64,000 bases of DNA from Coenobita brevimanus. Its lineage: Eukaryota; Arthropoda; Malacostraca; Decapoda; Coenobitidae. A program made the translations under genes and the position numbers. The notes beneath the pieces are model-generated. The model was not told the DNA's origin. It saw only the letters and a list, made by a program, of their open reading frames with translations, and did no database searches. The first letter of the stretch is position 1. Every line of letters begins with the position of its first letter. The stretch lies in contig CM064690.1 of assembly GCA_032717465.1 (NCBI GenBank), forward strand, positions 11,006,593 to 11,070,592. The letters are read 5' to 3'. Shown here piece after piece: positions 25,207 to 37,065 of this stretch.

Positions 25207-25662
25207 CGTGACCTTGACCTACTTTCACCAATTTCGAACTGGTAGGAGACTTTCGTCCCTACTAAACACCTGTAAAATTTTGCAATGATATCTGGAGCTA
25301 TTGCATGGTTATCGTGGCAACAGACACACAAACCTTGACCTACTTTCACCAATTTCGAACTGGTAGGAGATTTCATCCCTACTACACACCTGCAAAATTG
25401 TGATGATATCTTGAGCGGTTGTAAAGTTATCGTGGAAACAGATACACAAACTGAAAACAATACTCGTAGGAGACTTACATCATTACTACTCACCTGCAAA
25501 ATTTTGTGATGATATCTTGAGCGGTTGCGAAGTTATCGTGGTAACAGACACACAGACCTTGACATACTTTCACCAATTTCGAACTCGTGATAGATTTTTT
25601 TCATTACTACACATTTGTAAAATTTTGTGATGATATGTTGAGCGGTTGCGAAGTTGTCGTGC

Positions 25663-25666
<4 letters not shown>
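25207..25666. repeat. tandem repeat, unit about 107-121 bp, four copies
   Basis: Units start near 25211, 25332, 25446 and 25556 with ACCTTGACCTACTTTCACC and end GTTATCGTGGYAACAGACAC. Copies are diverged and the third is shortened. The last unit runs into (AC)n, which looks like expansion of the unit's own ACACAGAC end. Confidence 0.85.

Positions 25667-25736
<70 letters not shown>
25667..25736. repeat. (AC)n microsatellite
   Basis: A perfect run of about 35 AC units at the end of the 121-bp tandem array. Confidence 0.95.
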
Positions 25737-25738
<2 letters not shown>

Positions 25739-25824
25739 AAACAATACCAGCTTCATTATAGCGGCTGTTAAAAAAAAAAAAAAAAATCGAAGCAGTTAAC
25801 TGTAGTCAGAATTATAGTAATCAT

Positions 25825-26335
25825 CATAGTGAAAGGGATGAGGAGCCAAACACCGTGGGATGCATTGCCTCACTCATCCTTCAACTCCATCCATATGGGG
25901 TCCATTCGTGCAACCCTTGAGGCAGTGACTAGTCTCCTAAACATTTCTCGACATGAAAGATCAACCTGCTTCAGCCATGAGTTCCGTGTCCTTCCCTTGG
26001 TGTCCTCCACCCCGAGATAACTCTGTCAGATATCATCCCGTGTGCAGGATCACCTTCAGGAAAACGAGCCACGTGCCCATTAACTGAATTTGGCGCAGGC
26101 GTATTATGTGGGGAGTAAGTCTCGACTCAGTGTCATGGAGTAGTCACTTATTACATACCCAGTAGTACCAGCGATATCCCATGATCCTGCGAAGGAACTT
26201 ATACCAAAGGACTCAACTCGCTGCTTCAGTCAACTGTTTGGTGTCCATGTCTCACAGACATAGAGTAAGAGAGCTGGGAGCACCAATGCCTTGAAGATGC
26301 GTATTTTCGTTCTTCTACACAACTAACGGCAACGC
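25825..26335 (-). pseudogene. LINE C-terminal fragment, third family
   Basis: Minus-strand translation in shifting frames gives KIRIFKALVLPALLLYVCET, then RRIMGYRW, then HVARFPEGDPAHGMISD and WRTPRG. This is the order found downstream of RT in many LINEs (a 'V.LYG.E.W' block, 'R.I.G..W', 'GHVARxPExDPA', 'WRRPRGRP'). It differs from both RTE families here. No tail or 5' part is seen, so both ends are undefined. Confidence 0.75.
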
Positions 26336-26864
26336 CAAATACCCGAGTTAAATGAATTCATAACCCCGTTTAGTTATATTTCTCAGTTAATAATCATTCT
26401 TGTTGATTGAAAGTGCTTGGTAGGCTAGCCGTATAAGTGAAGAGGTAGGTACAGCTGTATTCAAAAGTTTCCTGACACTTCTCTGCCGGCTGTGATAATG
26501 TAAATGTTACGTGAACCAGCTTCATGTGAGAGCAAAATGAAGCACAGACCAAAGAGCATGGGAAAGACGGTTACTGTCTACCGCTTGGTGAAGAATGAGA
26601 AACGTGAAAGGCAGGAAACAGCGTAAGCAGATATTTGTTGGCGAACTTTTGCTCATGACTGTCAAAATAGGTAATCTTACGCAGAACTTCGGAGAGATCA
26701 TTAATACGTCCCTGGTTCCCTAATGCTTGAGAGCTAATGATTACACAGTTCTTCATTATCCAAGCTTCTCTAATCTGCATAATACTGCTGTGGCGGCTTA
26801 AGGTGTACAAAATATATAAGGCAGATCTATGTGCAACAATCATTGATCGATCAGATGGGATCAA

Positions 26865-26865
<1 letters not shown>
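26336..26865. other. anonymous DNA
   Basis: No recognisable gene. The minus-strand frame at 26571-27161 owes its length to a (GA)n/(CT)n microsatellite and has no domain. Confidence 0.5.
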
Positions 26866-26937
<72 letters not shown>

Positions 26938-27004
26938 CTTAACAGAGCACATTGGAAATATGGAGGGTGAGAAAGAAGATGGGGGTATAACGGGACAGCG
27001 ATAG

Positions 27005-27070
<66 letters not shown>
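26866..27070. repeat. (CT)n(AC)n and (CT)n microsatellites
   Basis: 26866-26932 is (CT)22(AC)11. 27007-27070 is (CT)n with a single CC interruption. They are separated by 75 bp of unique sequence. Confidence 0.95.
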
Positions 27071-27071
<1 letters not shown>

Positions 27072-28555
27072 GGTCACGCTCCATGGTTCCTCTTTCCCCT
27101 CGTCCAAGGTGGGTCGGATCCCTGTGTGTGATACTGGGATTAACTCCTTCAGCCCCGACACTTTTTGAAAAGACTTAAAGCTTGTTACTTTCAGAAAATT
27201 TTATTTAGTTTTGAACAGATTTCTCGAACTGGGAGGGGAGGAGGGTTTTACCTATAACTTTCGTTTATCCTGTACTGCGAACCGTCTTCCCAAAGCTGAA
27301 TAAAGGCATTAGAATTTTCCAGAATAGAATATTGTACAGGTATAGCCGTTCAGCCCGATGAGTTTTCTACATTATATTCTTGGTTCTATACCTTCAGTCA
27401 TGTTTATGTAGATCTGGAGAGACTTTTCGAACTAGAAAGATTTGATGTAACTTTCATTAACCACATCACTGCCTGAGAATAAATAAAATCACTGCCAAAT
27501 AAAATCGTTTGGAAAACTCGAGAATAAAATGAAATCGTCCTTCGGCTGAGGAAAGCTGTACACCCTTTTCATTAACCTACTGCAACACGGTGACATTTCA
27601 CGGAAGTAAATATTTTGCTACATCCACATGATTATATTTAATCTTAGGACAGCCTCTTCTGACTGAATGAGAGCAAATACAGCTTTTATGAACCCCTTCA
27701 GTCCAATGGCGTCTTTTTACAGTTTATTCTTGCGACCTCCAGATGAGTATTTTTGACTCAGGAAAAAAAAAAAATCTTGTACTGAATGGGTTGGTCGGTG
27801 GGTGAGTGGGTGAATGTGTGGTTTCCCGGAGGACAAGGCAGGAGACGAAGTAATGTTGGCAGTAAATTTAATACTCTCTTCCCTGAGGCTCAACAGTTTT
27901 CTTCCGTGACAAGCACCTTCACAACTTGGAAACAAACACCCACCGTTTATATTAAATAAATACTAAGGCTGTTTCATTCATGACTACTGTGATGGTAGTG
28001 GCGGCAGTGGTAGTGTGTTTGACATGTTGATGGGTCTCGCGGTAGATAAGTAAGGTTTATTTTAACGAAATTTATATTGAAAAAACTGTTCTCTACCACA
28101 GCTCGGGACTTTCCTCAAGTCTTTTCAAACAGCAAATATCTTCCCTGTCCTATCCGACAATTATTACTCGGTAATAATTCGTAAGTTGTTATTGTTTCTC
28201 CACAGTTTGGACAGTGAACCGTTTTCTATGCAGATTGGACATTTCATAACAGCTCTTCCGTGGTGATTTATTCTACTTCTATCACCTCAGTTCGTTAAGA
28301 AAGAGGACAGGCGAAATTCGCCAAATCAGTGAGACGAAGGCTCATTGTCTGTTTGCTTCACGCGGATTTACACACGAACTTACAGTCAACTCCCATTGAA
28401 ATTATTTGTTTTTATAAGACGAACGTGAGATGGGCAGTCACTGAGTTGAACTACCTCCTGGAAAGGCAACTCTAACTTACGAGAATCGGTTTAGAAAGTG
28501 AACTTGGTTGTGAATCTCAGTTCCTCCTCCATGCCTCCGTTTAAACCTGAATACT

Positions 28556-28556
<1 letters not shown>
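27071..28556. other. anonymous DNA
   Basis: No supported gene. The stretch CACCCACCGTTTATATT (27938-27954) with its neighbours resembles part of the SINE-like insert at 60985-61040, so a decayed copy may lie about 27930-27995. The match is short. Confidence 0.4.

Positions 28557-28600
<44 letters not shown>
28557..28600. repeat. (GA)n microsatellite
   Basis: A perfect run of 22 GA units. Confidence 0.95.
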
Positions 28601-28606
<6 letters not shown>

Positions 28607-28864
28607 ATTGGTGCTACAACCTAAGGAATTTCCCACGATAAAACAGGCTCCTGATTGTGATGGGGATTAACTGAAAGCTGTATCTAGACCCATCAGTTCG
28701 AAAACCCTCGCTTAAAAAAATAAAAACGTTTGGAGATAACAAGAACACTACCGAATACATTCATTCCATCTTTTGGTAGTTAATAATATAATAAAATGGA
28801 CGACTTATGATCTAGTAAGTCAATGTTGCATATGGCCCATAAGGATGTATGTTGCATGTGGTCT

Positions 28865-28990
28865 ATAAGGCCCAAATTCAAGTCGTGATTTTAAACCCAG
28901 TCCCCGGATTGAACCCTAGATCACAGCATAATTCTAGACCAATGATATTTAGAATGAGGCTTGAGCAACTGTGGCGCATAATCCGAGGTT
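28865..28990 (-). mobile_element. tRNA-like SINE head (putative)
   Basis: The minus strand contains AGGGTTCAATCCGGGG at about 28901-28916, an exact pol III B-box (GGTTCAATCC) in a T-arm-like context. An A-box upstream is poor (ACAGTTGCTCAAGCC). No cloverleaf can be drawn for a tRNA gene, so a diverged tRNA-derived SINE is preferred. Confidence 0.4.
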
Positions 28991-29170
28991 TCGTCCATCC
29001 CATGGGGTGGAATGACCGGAGAGGGAGGCTTGCAAGTTTCAACATAAATACGAGCCATCCTTTCCAAACATTTCTACAGACTGAAGAGATTCTGGAGAGG
29101 GGACTATTGGGTGACAGGCGTGATAATGTCATAAAAATTAAATGTCAACCACCCGTGGCCACTGTACATT

Positions 29171-29400
29171 GAGAACGCTGCAAACAGTATCCTATTACTA
29201 TCGTAACCCATTTTTCTGCCATAAGACTTTGTTAGTTGTGCAAACAGCTGCCTGTTATCATCGTACTTCTGTTCAATGAAAGTTCGTCAATTGTGCAAAC
29301 CGTTGCCTATTATTACTATACTTCTTTATAATTAAACTTGGCCAGTTGTGCAAATAGTAGCAAAAGAAAAAAAAAAAAGTCAGCTGCTCAAACAATAGCG
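29171..29400. repeat. tandem repeat, unit 55 bp, four copies
   Basis: Units starting near 29179, 29234, 29289 and 29344 share GTTGTGCAAACAGYTGCCT and TACTTCTTTATAATTAAA-like ends. A related isolated unit appears at 29653-29690. Confidence 0.8.
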
Positions 29401-29690
29401 TAAAACCCGTATATATCATTGTACAGTCAACCAAAAAAGTAACGAACTTCTTATAGCACGTATAATTCCGAATCATGGAGCACTCTGTGATTATAAGTGC
29501 AAATATTATCCTTGGTGATTAGGACCCGCAAAAGCACAGTAGTCCACATTTTGAGTGCTATGTTTTTTAAGGCACTCGCTCATTTTCACATTCATCGCAC
29601 AACAAATGTGCGATACTTTTCTTGTTGACTGTATGTCTATATAATAAAAATATCAGTTGTGCAAAGATTGGTCTAGTATTACCGTACTTC

Positions 29691-30624
29691 TGGAATACAG
29701 TATAAACGTCTCTATCAGTGAATATTTTTTTCTAGTAGCCACATATTATGCTATATCATAAATTTAAATTTGTTTCAAAGAAACATTAGTAATAGTAGAC
29801 AGGATAATTTAAACATGTTATTATAAATCACCCTCTCCCGTAATGTAGTAAGGCCTAATTGACTTGACATTATTTGCTTCCGCTTGTGTTACTTTTACAT
29901 CGTAGGTCTATCAGAAATGAAAAACAGATATTGGCTATCGCATTAAGACTTGCATAATTATTAAAATCCATATGTGGTAAAATGATATAGACCGATAACT
30001 ATGGTAATACAGAAATAAGGACCAGCAAATGTAACGTGTTTATGCTTATCAAGCTTACTAACTTACTGGTATTGCATTATTCATGACTAGTCATGATTAT
30101 TTTTCATTCGTTCGTTTTATAATGATATTACTTTATATACTGGATTAATTTTTTTCATCAGTTCACTAATTCGGCAGGGAGCGAGTTTTCTTTTTCTTTA
30201 GAGGCTGGTTTTCCCGCCACATTCAAATCTCTGTTCGACTAAAAAGGCATGCTGATTGGCGGTGATCACTGTGTCCAAATGCGTGCTTCAGTCTGAGGTT
30301 TAATTCCCGGATTACACATTCCCGGATTATCTGTGATATAATCCAGCGACTTGAATATGACAAAACCCTAGAATATGATCTTGGATCAAATAATTCCCAA
30401 TCCGTGGTTAGAACTAACCTCAAAAACGAGAAAACCGTCGTCCTGAATTTGGGTCTAAGTGTTTAAGCCCGAGGCAAGGTTGGGATTTATTGCTCATTTA
30501 CTGGGTAATGCCACTCCGAGCCAAGCAACAGGCCACTCTCCTTTTTAAAGTCAGGACTGACCATATTAGCTCTGGATTCTTACCTTTGTTTGGAACAATA
30601 CACATAGGTTATATGTACTCGTAC

Positions 30625-30627
<3 letters not shown>
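29691..30627. other. anonymous AT-rich DNA
   Basis: No gene recognised. Short frames only. Confidence 0.5.
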
Positions 30628-30687
<60 letters not shown>

Positions 30688-30690
30688 GAA

Positions 30691-30721
<31 letters not shown>
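30628..30721. repeat. (AT)n and (GA)n microsatellites
   Basis: About 28 AT units (30628-30684) and, after GTAGAATATG, about 14 GA units. Confidence 0.95.
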
Positions 30722-31235
30722 GAATGATTGATATGTAACCAGAAACAGAAGGTCAATGCAATGGTACTGGCAGAAAGACTTAACTACATGTTGAGTCATT
30801 TTTACTGTGATGAAACTGTTCACAGCTTCTTCAGCCATAGTGTCCTACATTTCCTGCATCGAGTAATTATAATTATCTAGGCACCTTACTTTGGCCTGGA
30901 ATTGCCATTTTCCTACCCTTAGAGCTGAGTTGCAACAATACAACAGCACTAGAATAATACACTACTAGGTACGAAGAAGTGTTAAGGAAAAAGAAATATA
31001 CAGAGGCGTAGTACTGTCTTTTCTTTCTGCCACTGTACCATGTGAAGTAAACTTCTGAAGGACGAAAATCTGGAGTAGGTTAAGGTGAAAACTTTATAGG
31101 TACAAAAAAAAAAAAAAATGCACTGAGTCTGTATGTTAAACATTGTCGGTTTGTTCATTAGACCAAGAAATACATGCAATAGATTAACTTACAGGATGAG
31201 AATAAAACAAAAATAATACATTCTGTTTTAATATA
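30722..31235. other. anonymous DNA
   Basis: Unassigned sequence, with an A15 run near 31106. No gene visible. Confidence 0.5.
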
Positions 31236-31366
31236 TTTGATCAATAGTGTTTGGTCATGTGACCCTTGGTTTTCAGTGCCGCCGATCCTTTATTTTAAAA
31301 TGTTTGATCTATAGTTTTAGGTCATCCAGCCCTTGGGGTTCAGTACCGCCGTTACTTGATTTGGCA
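31236..31366. repeat. tandem duplication, unit about 66 bp
   Basis: Two adjacent copies share TTTGATCWATAGT, GTCATSYRRCCCTTGG and TTCAGTRCCGCCG. Confidence 0.8.
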
Positions 31367-32644
31367 GCTGCCAGATAATATAACAAAATATTCAATATTT
31401 TTGCTTCGACTGCCTCATTCACTCGTCTAACTGCCTCTGATCCTCAAGTTTTTCCTGCACTTTCACAGTTGTTGGGTTCGTTGTGAACCCAAGCCATCAC
31501 AGCACTCCTATTATTCACGGGGTTCACTTCTCATCCGGGGTCAGCATCTCGCCAAGGACCAGTTTTCTCAGGCCAGTTTTTCCTCGCAGTCAAATATTTT
31601 ACCAGCCCGACTACATCACAGACCAGCTATCACCCTGAACCCCAGTTCCTTTGCCATGTTCCTCAGAGAATAATGTCGTCCTTCCTCACAACACCACTTA
31701 TTTTCCGCGTCAGCAATTCTCCAGCAACAAATCAGATTTATGTTAGGTCTTCTCGTACCCAAAAATATTTTACCTGATACCTACCCTAGTCCTCTCATCA
31801 GCTTGTCTGCCTGTGCTTGTCAAACTGTTTGTCTGTCTGTCTCTGCCTATCGAACCACAGTGTAGAGTCTGAACACTGTGAGTTTAACTGTCTCTCTGTC
31901 TGTGTCGGGTTACCTTTCTATCTGTCTACCTGTGCCTGGCTAACTGTCTGTATGTCCTGCTGGGTCTGTGCTTCTCTCTCTCTCTCTCTCTCTCTCTTAG
32001 CAGTAATGTTCAGGAATTCCCCTCATACTACATATATCGTCCAACTCATCTGCTCAACCACCATGTTTTCGTCATTTTAAATTATTAGCCTCTCTGTCCG
32101 GTGGGGAGGGTGGAGATTACAGAGACGACGAGGGAAAAGGAGGACGATGGAGGAAGTGAACGAGAAGAGAGGAAGAGATGTAGAAGGAAAGCAGTCAACA
32201 CCTGCGAATTAGACAACAAGAAAAAGGAAGGACACTGTAAGGGTAAGTGAGAAGCTGAAGGAAAGAAAGAGCTGCGAGAAACAGAGAGACATCTAGAAGG
32301 AAAAGCTGGAAAACCTATGGAGAATATGATGAGAACTGGAAGGGGCAATGTGAGGGAGAGAGGGAACACGGAGCGAACGAGTGTGAGAAGATGAGATGTA
32401 GGAGGATGTGACTGGAAGAACTGCTCGAAAAGACAACAACGGGATACAAAGAGTTTTTTTTTTTTCTTTTTTAAGAGTGTGTGGAAATATGTGCGAAGAA
32501 TAAGAGAAAGGAAACGTTTGGCTGACATGAGCAGAAGGAAAAGAGTAGAGGAATAAGTTGGAAGTATGCTTTTAATGATGCAAAAAAAAGGTGGATGCTA
32601 AAATTAATGACTGAAAAGAAAAAAAAAAACTGGAGGGTTCTTAA
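31367..32644. other. anonymous DNA, purine-rich in the second half
   Basis: No gene is recognised. 32100-32600 is strongly purine-rich on the plus strand, which creates long Ser/Pro/Leu-type frames on the minus strand that have no domain. A short (CT)12 lies at 31975-31997. Confidence 0.5.
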
Positions 32645-32963
32645 AATCTATCTACCTATCTATATACGTAGGCTGCTTCCCCCAAAGAATGGGAGGTAGC
32701 CGAGACAGGACGACACACTCCCAATTTACTCATCCACTCAGACACATTCATTCTCATCTTAGCACCAAAGAGGAGAAGAGACAGAACCACACCGCACGAG
32801 GGTCAACTGCGCACTGCAATCAGTGACATCCGCAACAGGGCCCGACAGCAGAGCTGGTTTACCCCTGCCACATCAAAATGGACCCATCCCCTTACCCGCA
32901 CCTGACCTGATCAGCTGATCAGACAAAATGCAGGAGAATATCTCCTCAGGGCTGCGTCATCAT

Positions 32964-34232
32964 TTATTCATTTGCAGTTTCTCTCCATTCATTTCTTTCA
33001 CGCACAGCCACTCTTCCTTGCTCAACAGACATCCCTCTCACATCCAACGCTCTCTTCACACTGTCCATCCATCCTATTCGTGGTCTTCCTCTCAGCCTTA
33101 CACCTCTCACATCAGATCTAGTTATCTTTTTCACCAATCGCTCATTATCCATTCTCTCCATATGCCCAAACCATCGGAACACCCTCTGCTCAACTCGATC
33201 AGCCATCTCCCGAACAACTCCAGTTCTTCGCACTCCATCATTTCTCACTCGATCCATAAGGGTCACTCCATACATACTCCTCAGACACCTTATCTCCATT
33301 ACATTCAAACTTTTCCTCTCTGCTACACTCATATTCCATGTTTCAGCCCCACATAATGCAGTCGGTACCACAACATCCTCACAGAGCCTTCTCTTTACAT
33401 CCATTCTAAGTGAACGACATCTAAACACTTTTTTCATTTCTCCCAGCACCTTTCCTACTTCTTTCATTCTAAACTTCATTTCTGCATCTATTCTTCCATC
33501 CACAGCAACATGCGACCCTAAATACTTAAAACACTCTACCTCCTCAAGCAGCTCACTATTCAAAACTATATTCATCCTCCTACCATCTACCAACCTCGTA
33601 CACTTCATCACTTTACTCTTATTCTTAATTACTTTCAATTTCCTCCTTTCACACACCCTTCCAAACTCCTCTACCGACTGTCTCAATCTCTCCTCTGAAT
33701 CAGCCACCAGTGCAGTATCATCCACAAACAGCAGGTGCTTCAGATTCCACTCTCTACCATCAACATTCACCAGACTCAGACCTCCACCTAATGCTCTTGC
33801 ATTCACATCCCTTACAACGGCATCCATATAAATATTAAACAACCAAGGCGACATCACACATCCCTGCCTCAGCCCCACTCTCACGGGAAACCAATCACCC
33901 ACAGTATTTCCCACTCTTGCACACGCTCTACTACTTACATAAAAACTTTTCACTCCTTTTAGTAACCTACCATCAAGTCCATACAATCTTAAAACGGTCC
34001 ACAAAGCCTCCCTGTCAGTTCTATTATACGCTTTCTCTAAATCCATGAACGCCCAAGACACATCCTTACCTTTTGCTAGATACTTTTCACACACCTGTCC
34101 CACAGCAAACACCTGATCCATGCATCCCCTCCTTTTCCTAAAGCCACACTGCTCGTCACCAATCACTCCCTCTATACCCTCTCTAACTTTCTTAATCAAC
34201 GCTCTGCCATACACCTTACCTACAACACTCAA
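32964..34232 (-). pseudogene. RTE-B reverse transcriptase and C-terminal region
   Basis: A 422-codon open frame copies RNA at the target nick in target-primed reverse transcription. Motifs: GDEQCGFRKRRGCMDQ, motif A FMDLEKAYNRTD, motif B GLRQGCVMSPWLFN, motif C LLFVDDTALVAD (FADD in most relatives, here FVDD with both Asp kept), KYLGSHVAVDG, then the C-terminus with GAETWNM, RWFGHMERMDNERLV and RGRPRIGWMDSVKR. The start at 34232 is only the first Met after a frameshift near 34250-34265. The true protein continues upstream through LYKGKGD into the linker, so the gene is broken. Confidence 0.93.
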
Positions 34233-34386
34233 CAGACTTATACCCGTAAAGCTAGTACATTATCACCCTTACCTTTATACAACGAGACCACGCAAGCACT
34301 TGCCCCGTCAACTGGCACCATACCTTGCACATAGCACACATTCAACAATCTTGCTAACCAGTCAACACTAGTCGCTCCACCACCAT

Positions 34387-34878
34387 TCAGGCATTCCACA
34401 GCACACCCATCCATACTGCAGCTTTCCCCGTTTTCATCTCCCTTACTGCCTCCTGCACTTCATCCATCGTACTCAAAGAATCATTTAACTCTCCGAACAC
34501 ATTAATTCCTTGCACCCTTCCAACTGTCACTATCTCAGCCTCTCTTTCCTCCTCTACATTTAACAGTCTTTCAAGATACTCTGCCCATCTCTTCCTTACT
34601 GCATCCATTTCAATTAACATCTTTCCATCCTCTGCTTTTGCTCGGTCTTCCTTCCCAGACTCTCCCTTTCGCACCCTTTTCACCTCCTTCCAGAACATTT
34701 TCTTATTCCATTGAAAATTCTCAGTTAACTGCCTACTTAACCTCTCATCTGCTGCCACTTCAGCATCATGCACAGCCCTTCTCGCCCTATTCCTCTTTTC
34801 CTTATACCTCTCATATGACACCTCATCCTTCCTCTGCAGCCATACTTCATATACACGTCTCTTCTCAGCCACAGCCAT
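34387..34878 (-). pseudogene. RTE-B endonuclease-RT linker
   Basis: A 163-codon frame with charged, helical composition (RKDEVSYERYKEKRNRARRA, WNKKMFWKEVKRVRKG) and the pre-RT segment DEVQEAVREMKTGKA. In relatives this is followed directly by palm motifs. The end of the frame (AVWMGVLWNA) differs from the expected GKAxGxDGV because of frame decay. Confidence 0.82.
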
Positions 34879-35067
34879 ACTTACTTCCTCGCACCATCAT
34901 TCACTTCCCTTTCTTACACCACCACACGCTCGTCTCACACCACACACTTCTTCCTCATGCCCCACCACAGCACTCTTAAACAATTCTCATTCCTCCTCCA
35001 CACTGCCATTCTCCTGATCTGTCACTGCATTCCACTCATCTTTCAATTTCTCCTGATACTCAATCAT

Positions 35068-35424
35068 TTACTCTCTTTTATCCAACTCATTCACTTTTAA
35101 AACCTCCCTGCTACACCTAACTCTTGTAGCTCTCATCCATCTCTTACCTGCTCTCAATTTTCCCTCCACCAGGTAGTGGTCAGACATACCTCCATCCTTC
35201 CCTCTCAAAACTCTCACATCCAACAATCTCCCTAATACATTCCTGGACACAGCCACATAGTCAATCATTGCTCTATCAACGACCCTTCCACCCTCCTGCC
35301 TCACCCACGTATACTTATAAATATCTTTCTTCTCAAATAAGGTATTTCCAGTCACCATCTCTCGCTCAACACACATCCCTATCACTCGTTCCCCATTTTC
35401 ATTTCTTCCAGGCACACCATGCAT
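35068..35424 (-). pseudogene. RTE-B endonuclease C-terminal half
   Basis: Contains VTGNTLFEKKDIYKYTWV, DYVAVSR and the catalytic GMSDHYLVEGKL (SDH motif). It is separated from the N-terminal half by a frame break near 35430, where NARVG should be followed by the GVPG segment. Confidence 0.88.
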
Positions 35425-35444
35425 ACCAACTACACCTTCAGTTG

Positions 35445-35915
35445 CTACATTCCCACTCTAGCATTCAGATCTCCCATCATTACCACATTCACATTTGCAC
35501 CAAAACTCTGCAGACACTCATCAACATCATCCCAGAAAGACTGCCTGTCGTCTTCATCTCTTTCACTACCAGGCCCATAAGCACTTACAAATACCCACAA
35601 CTCACGTTCAAATTTTGCTTTCACCCTCATCAGTCTCGATGACACCTCCTTCCATTCAATTACACACTGCAGTACTTCCGGGTTCACTAACAAGGCCACA
35701 CCTTCTCTTGCCCTTCCTCTATCAACACCTGACAATCTTCCATTCACACTTCCAAACTTAGACTCACTTTTCCCTTTCATATTTGTTTCACTCAGAGCTA
35801 ACACATCCAACTTTCTTCTCACAAACATTCTCCCAGTCTCCTCCCTTTTAGCCTCAATTGTACTACATCCACGCACATTCATAGACCCAATCTTCAGGGT
35901 ACACGGATAACTCAA
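35445..35915 (-). pseudogene. RTE-B endonuclease N-terminal half
   Basis: A 156-codon frame with IGSMNVRG (Asn of the APE active site), LDVLALSETNMKG (catalytic Glu) and VVMMGDLNARVG (GDLN). This AP-endonuclease-type domain nicks the target. The first Met at 35915 lies just upstream of IGSMNVRG, a sensible start, although the family start is not certain. Confidence 0.9.
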
Positions 35916-36194
35916 TTCCCCATCCCTATCTATGGCCTGTCTTTTTTTTTTTTTGGAACTTTTTTTGGAACTAATAAAACAGAGAAGGGGGACCCTAGTC
36001 CTCTCACCCAGTCCCTTTTAATCACCTTTTACGACACACAGGGGATACGGTGGCAGAATTCTTCCCAACACAACCTGACCGCAGAGTAGTAGTACCACCC
36101 CATAGTGCGGACAGATTGTGTCTCCCCCCCCCCCCCGGCCACAGGGGGTTCTAAGATGCAGAAAGAAATTATTTTAAAGGCGACTGGAGGATGG

Positions 36195-36195
<1 letters not shown>

Positions 36196-36240
<45 letters not shown>
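36196..36240. repeat. (GA)n microsatellite
   Basis: A perfect run of about 21 GA units beside the LINE 5' end. Confidence 0.95.
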
Positions 36241-36244
<4 letters not shown>

Positions 36245-36336
36245 CTTTCATACAGGTTTGGGAGAGAAGATGGAAATGTACTAATCCAGGTTCATATATC
36301 ATAAGGGTGGAAGGAGAGTGTTATCTTGAAGCTGAG

Positions 36337-36339
<3 letters not shown>

Positions 36340-36391
<52 letters not shown>
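36340..36391. repeat. (GT)n microsatellite
   Basis: A perfect run of about 25 GT units. Confidence 0.95.
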
Positions 36392-36395
<4 letters not shown>

Positions 36396-36582
36396 AGAGG
36401 CGTAGTAGAGGTTTGGGTGGAGTACTCGTTAATCAGAGGGAGGGAGTGGATATGTAATAAGAGTGAAAGGTAAAAGAGATTAAGTGCAGGGAGAGTGATG
36501 TTGATGGCTAGAGTTACGCTGGATGAAGGATATGAGGTAACATGGAGTGACAGAGAAAGGGGCAGAATTAGCCTAGGAGTGG

Positions 36583-36790
36583 AAGACTCGGTGGCTCGGC
36601 CGGTTTGGTGCTGCCGTCATGTTTGGGACGCTCTTGACTTGGGTTAGAGCTGCACTGACTGCCACTACGTTTGTGGGTAGACGCTCACAAACCATCGCTA
36701 GTCCACAATAATCAAATAACCAAATCAACCTCATATCATTGTCTTCGACTGCTGTCTTATTCACTGTCTGTAACTGAATTGTCTCTGTCC
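36583..36790 (+). mobile_element. tRNA-like SINE (putative)
   Basis: TGGCTCGGCCGG at about 36592-36603 fits the pol III A-box consensus (TRGCNNAGYNGG, 11 of 12), and GGGTTAGAGCTGC at about 36643-36655 is a weakened B-box at tRNA-like spacing. The downstream body to about 36790 has no coding sense. No terminal tail or target duplication was found. Confidence 0.4.
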
Positions 36791-36794
36791 TACT

Positions 36795-37065
36795 GTTTTG
36801 CTAACATTCAGTGATGTTATCATGTAGTGATTGGAGGAAGGAGGGAGGTGAGTCCGAATGGTCTGAGTACTGGGTCCGGGTTAACATGGCGTAACTGACA
36901 AGGGGAGTAGTTAGAGACCATTTACCCCAGACAGCGACAGGCAACCCTCGATGTACCAATCCTGGTCCCATTTCCCCATCTAGGTGTGGACAGGCTGAGG
37001 TAGAGAGACTGCCCAAAATGTTTCGTGATTGGCCAAAGGGAATCAAACCTGGGGATTTTCAGTTA
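36795..37065 (-). mobile_element. SINE-like sequence with B-box (putative)
   Basis: The minus strand has CCAGGTTTGATTCCC (about 37050-37064), a 10 of 11 match to the B-box, at the start of a GC-moderate block that continues to about 36795. An A-box is not apparent, so this may be a truncated tRNA-derived SINE. Confidence 0.35.

Larger units (their letters stand above)
32645..36170 (-). mobile_element. RTE-B LINE copy 3 (near full length)
   Basis: The best-preserved LINE in the window. From 5' to 3' on the minus strand: a 5' region (about 36170-35936) with the phrase GTGTGTCGTAAAAGGTGATT common upstream of such endonucleases, an APE-type endonuclease (35915-35068), a linker (34878-34387), RT and C-terminus (34232-32964), a 3' UTR and a TAGA-like tail (TATATAGATAGGTAGATAG). 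The lack of ORF1, about 3.3-3.5 kb length and short repeat tail fit RTE. A few frameshifts separate otherwise long frames, so the insertion is fairly young. Confidence 0.92.

Noticed and set aside
25207..25666. CRISPR-like array
   Set aside because: Repeats are about 110-120 bp, contiguous and diverged without spacers of regular length, and the genome is eukaryotic.
28849..29172. Overlapping plus and minus frames of about 80-107 codons
   Set aside because: No domain on either strand. The region contains a B-box and resembles a SINE rather than an exon.
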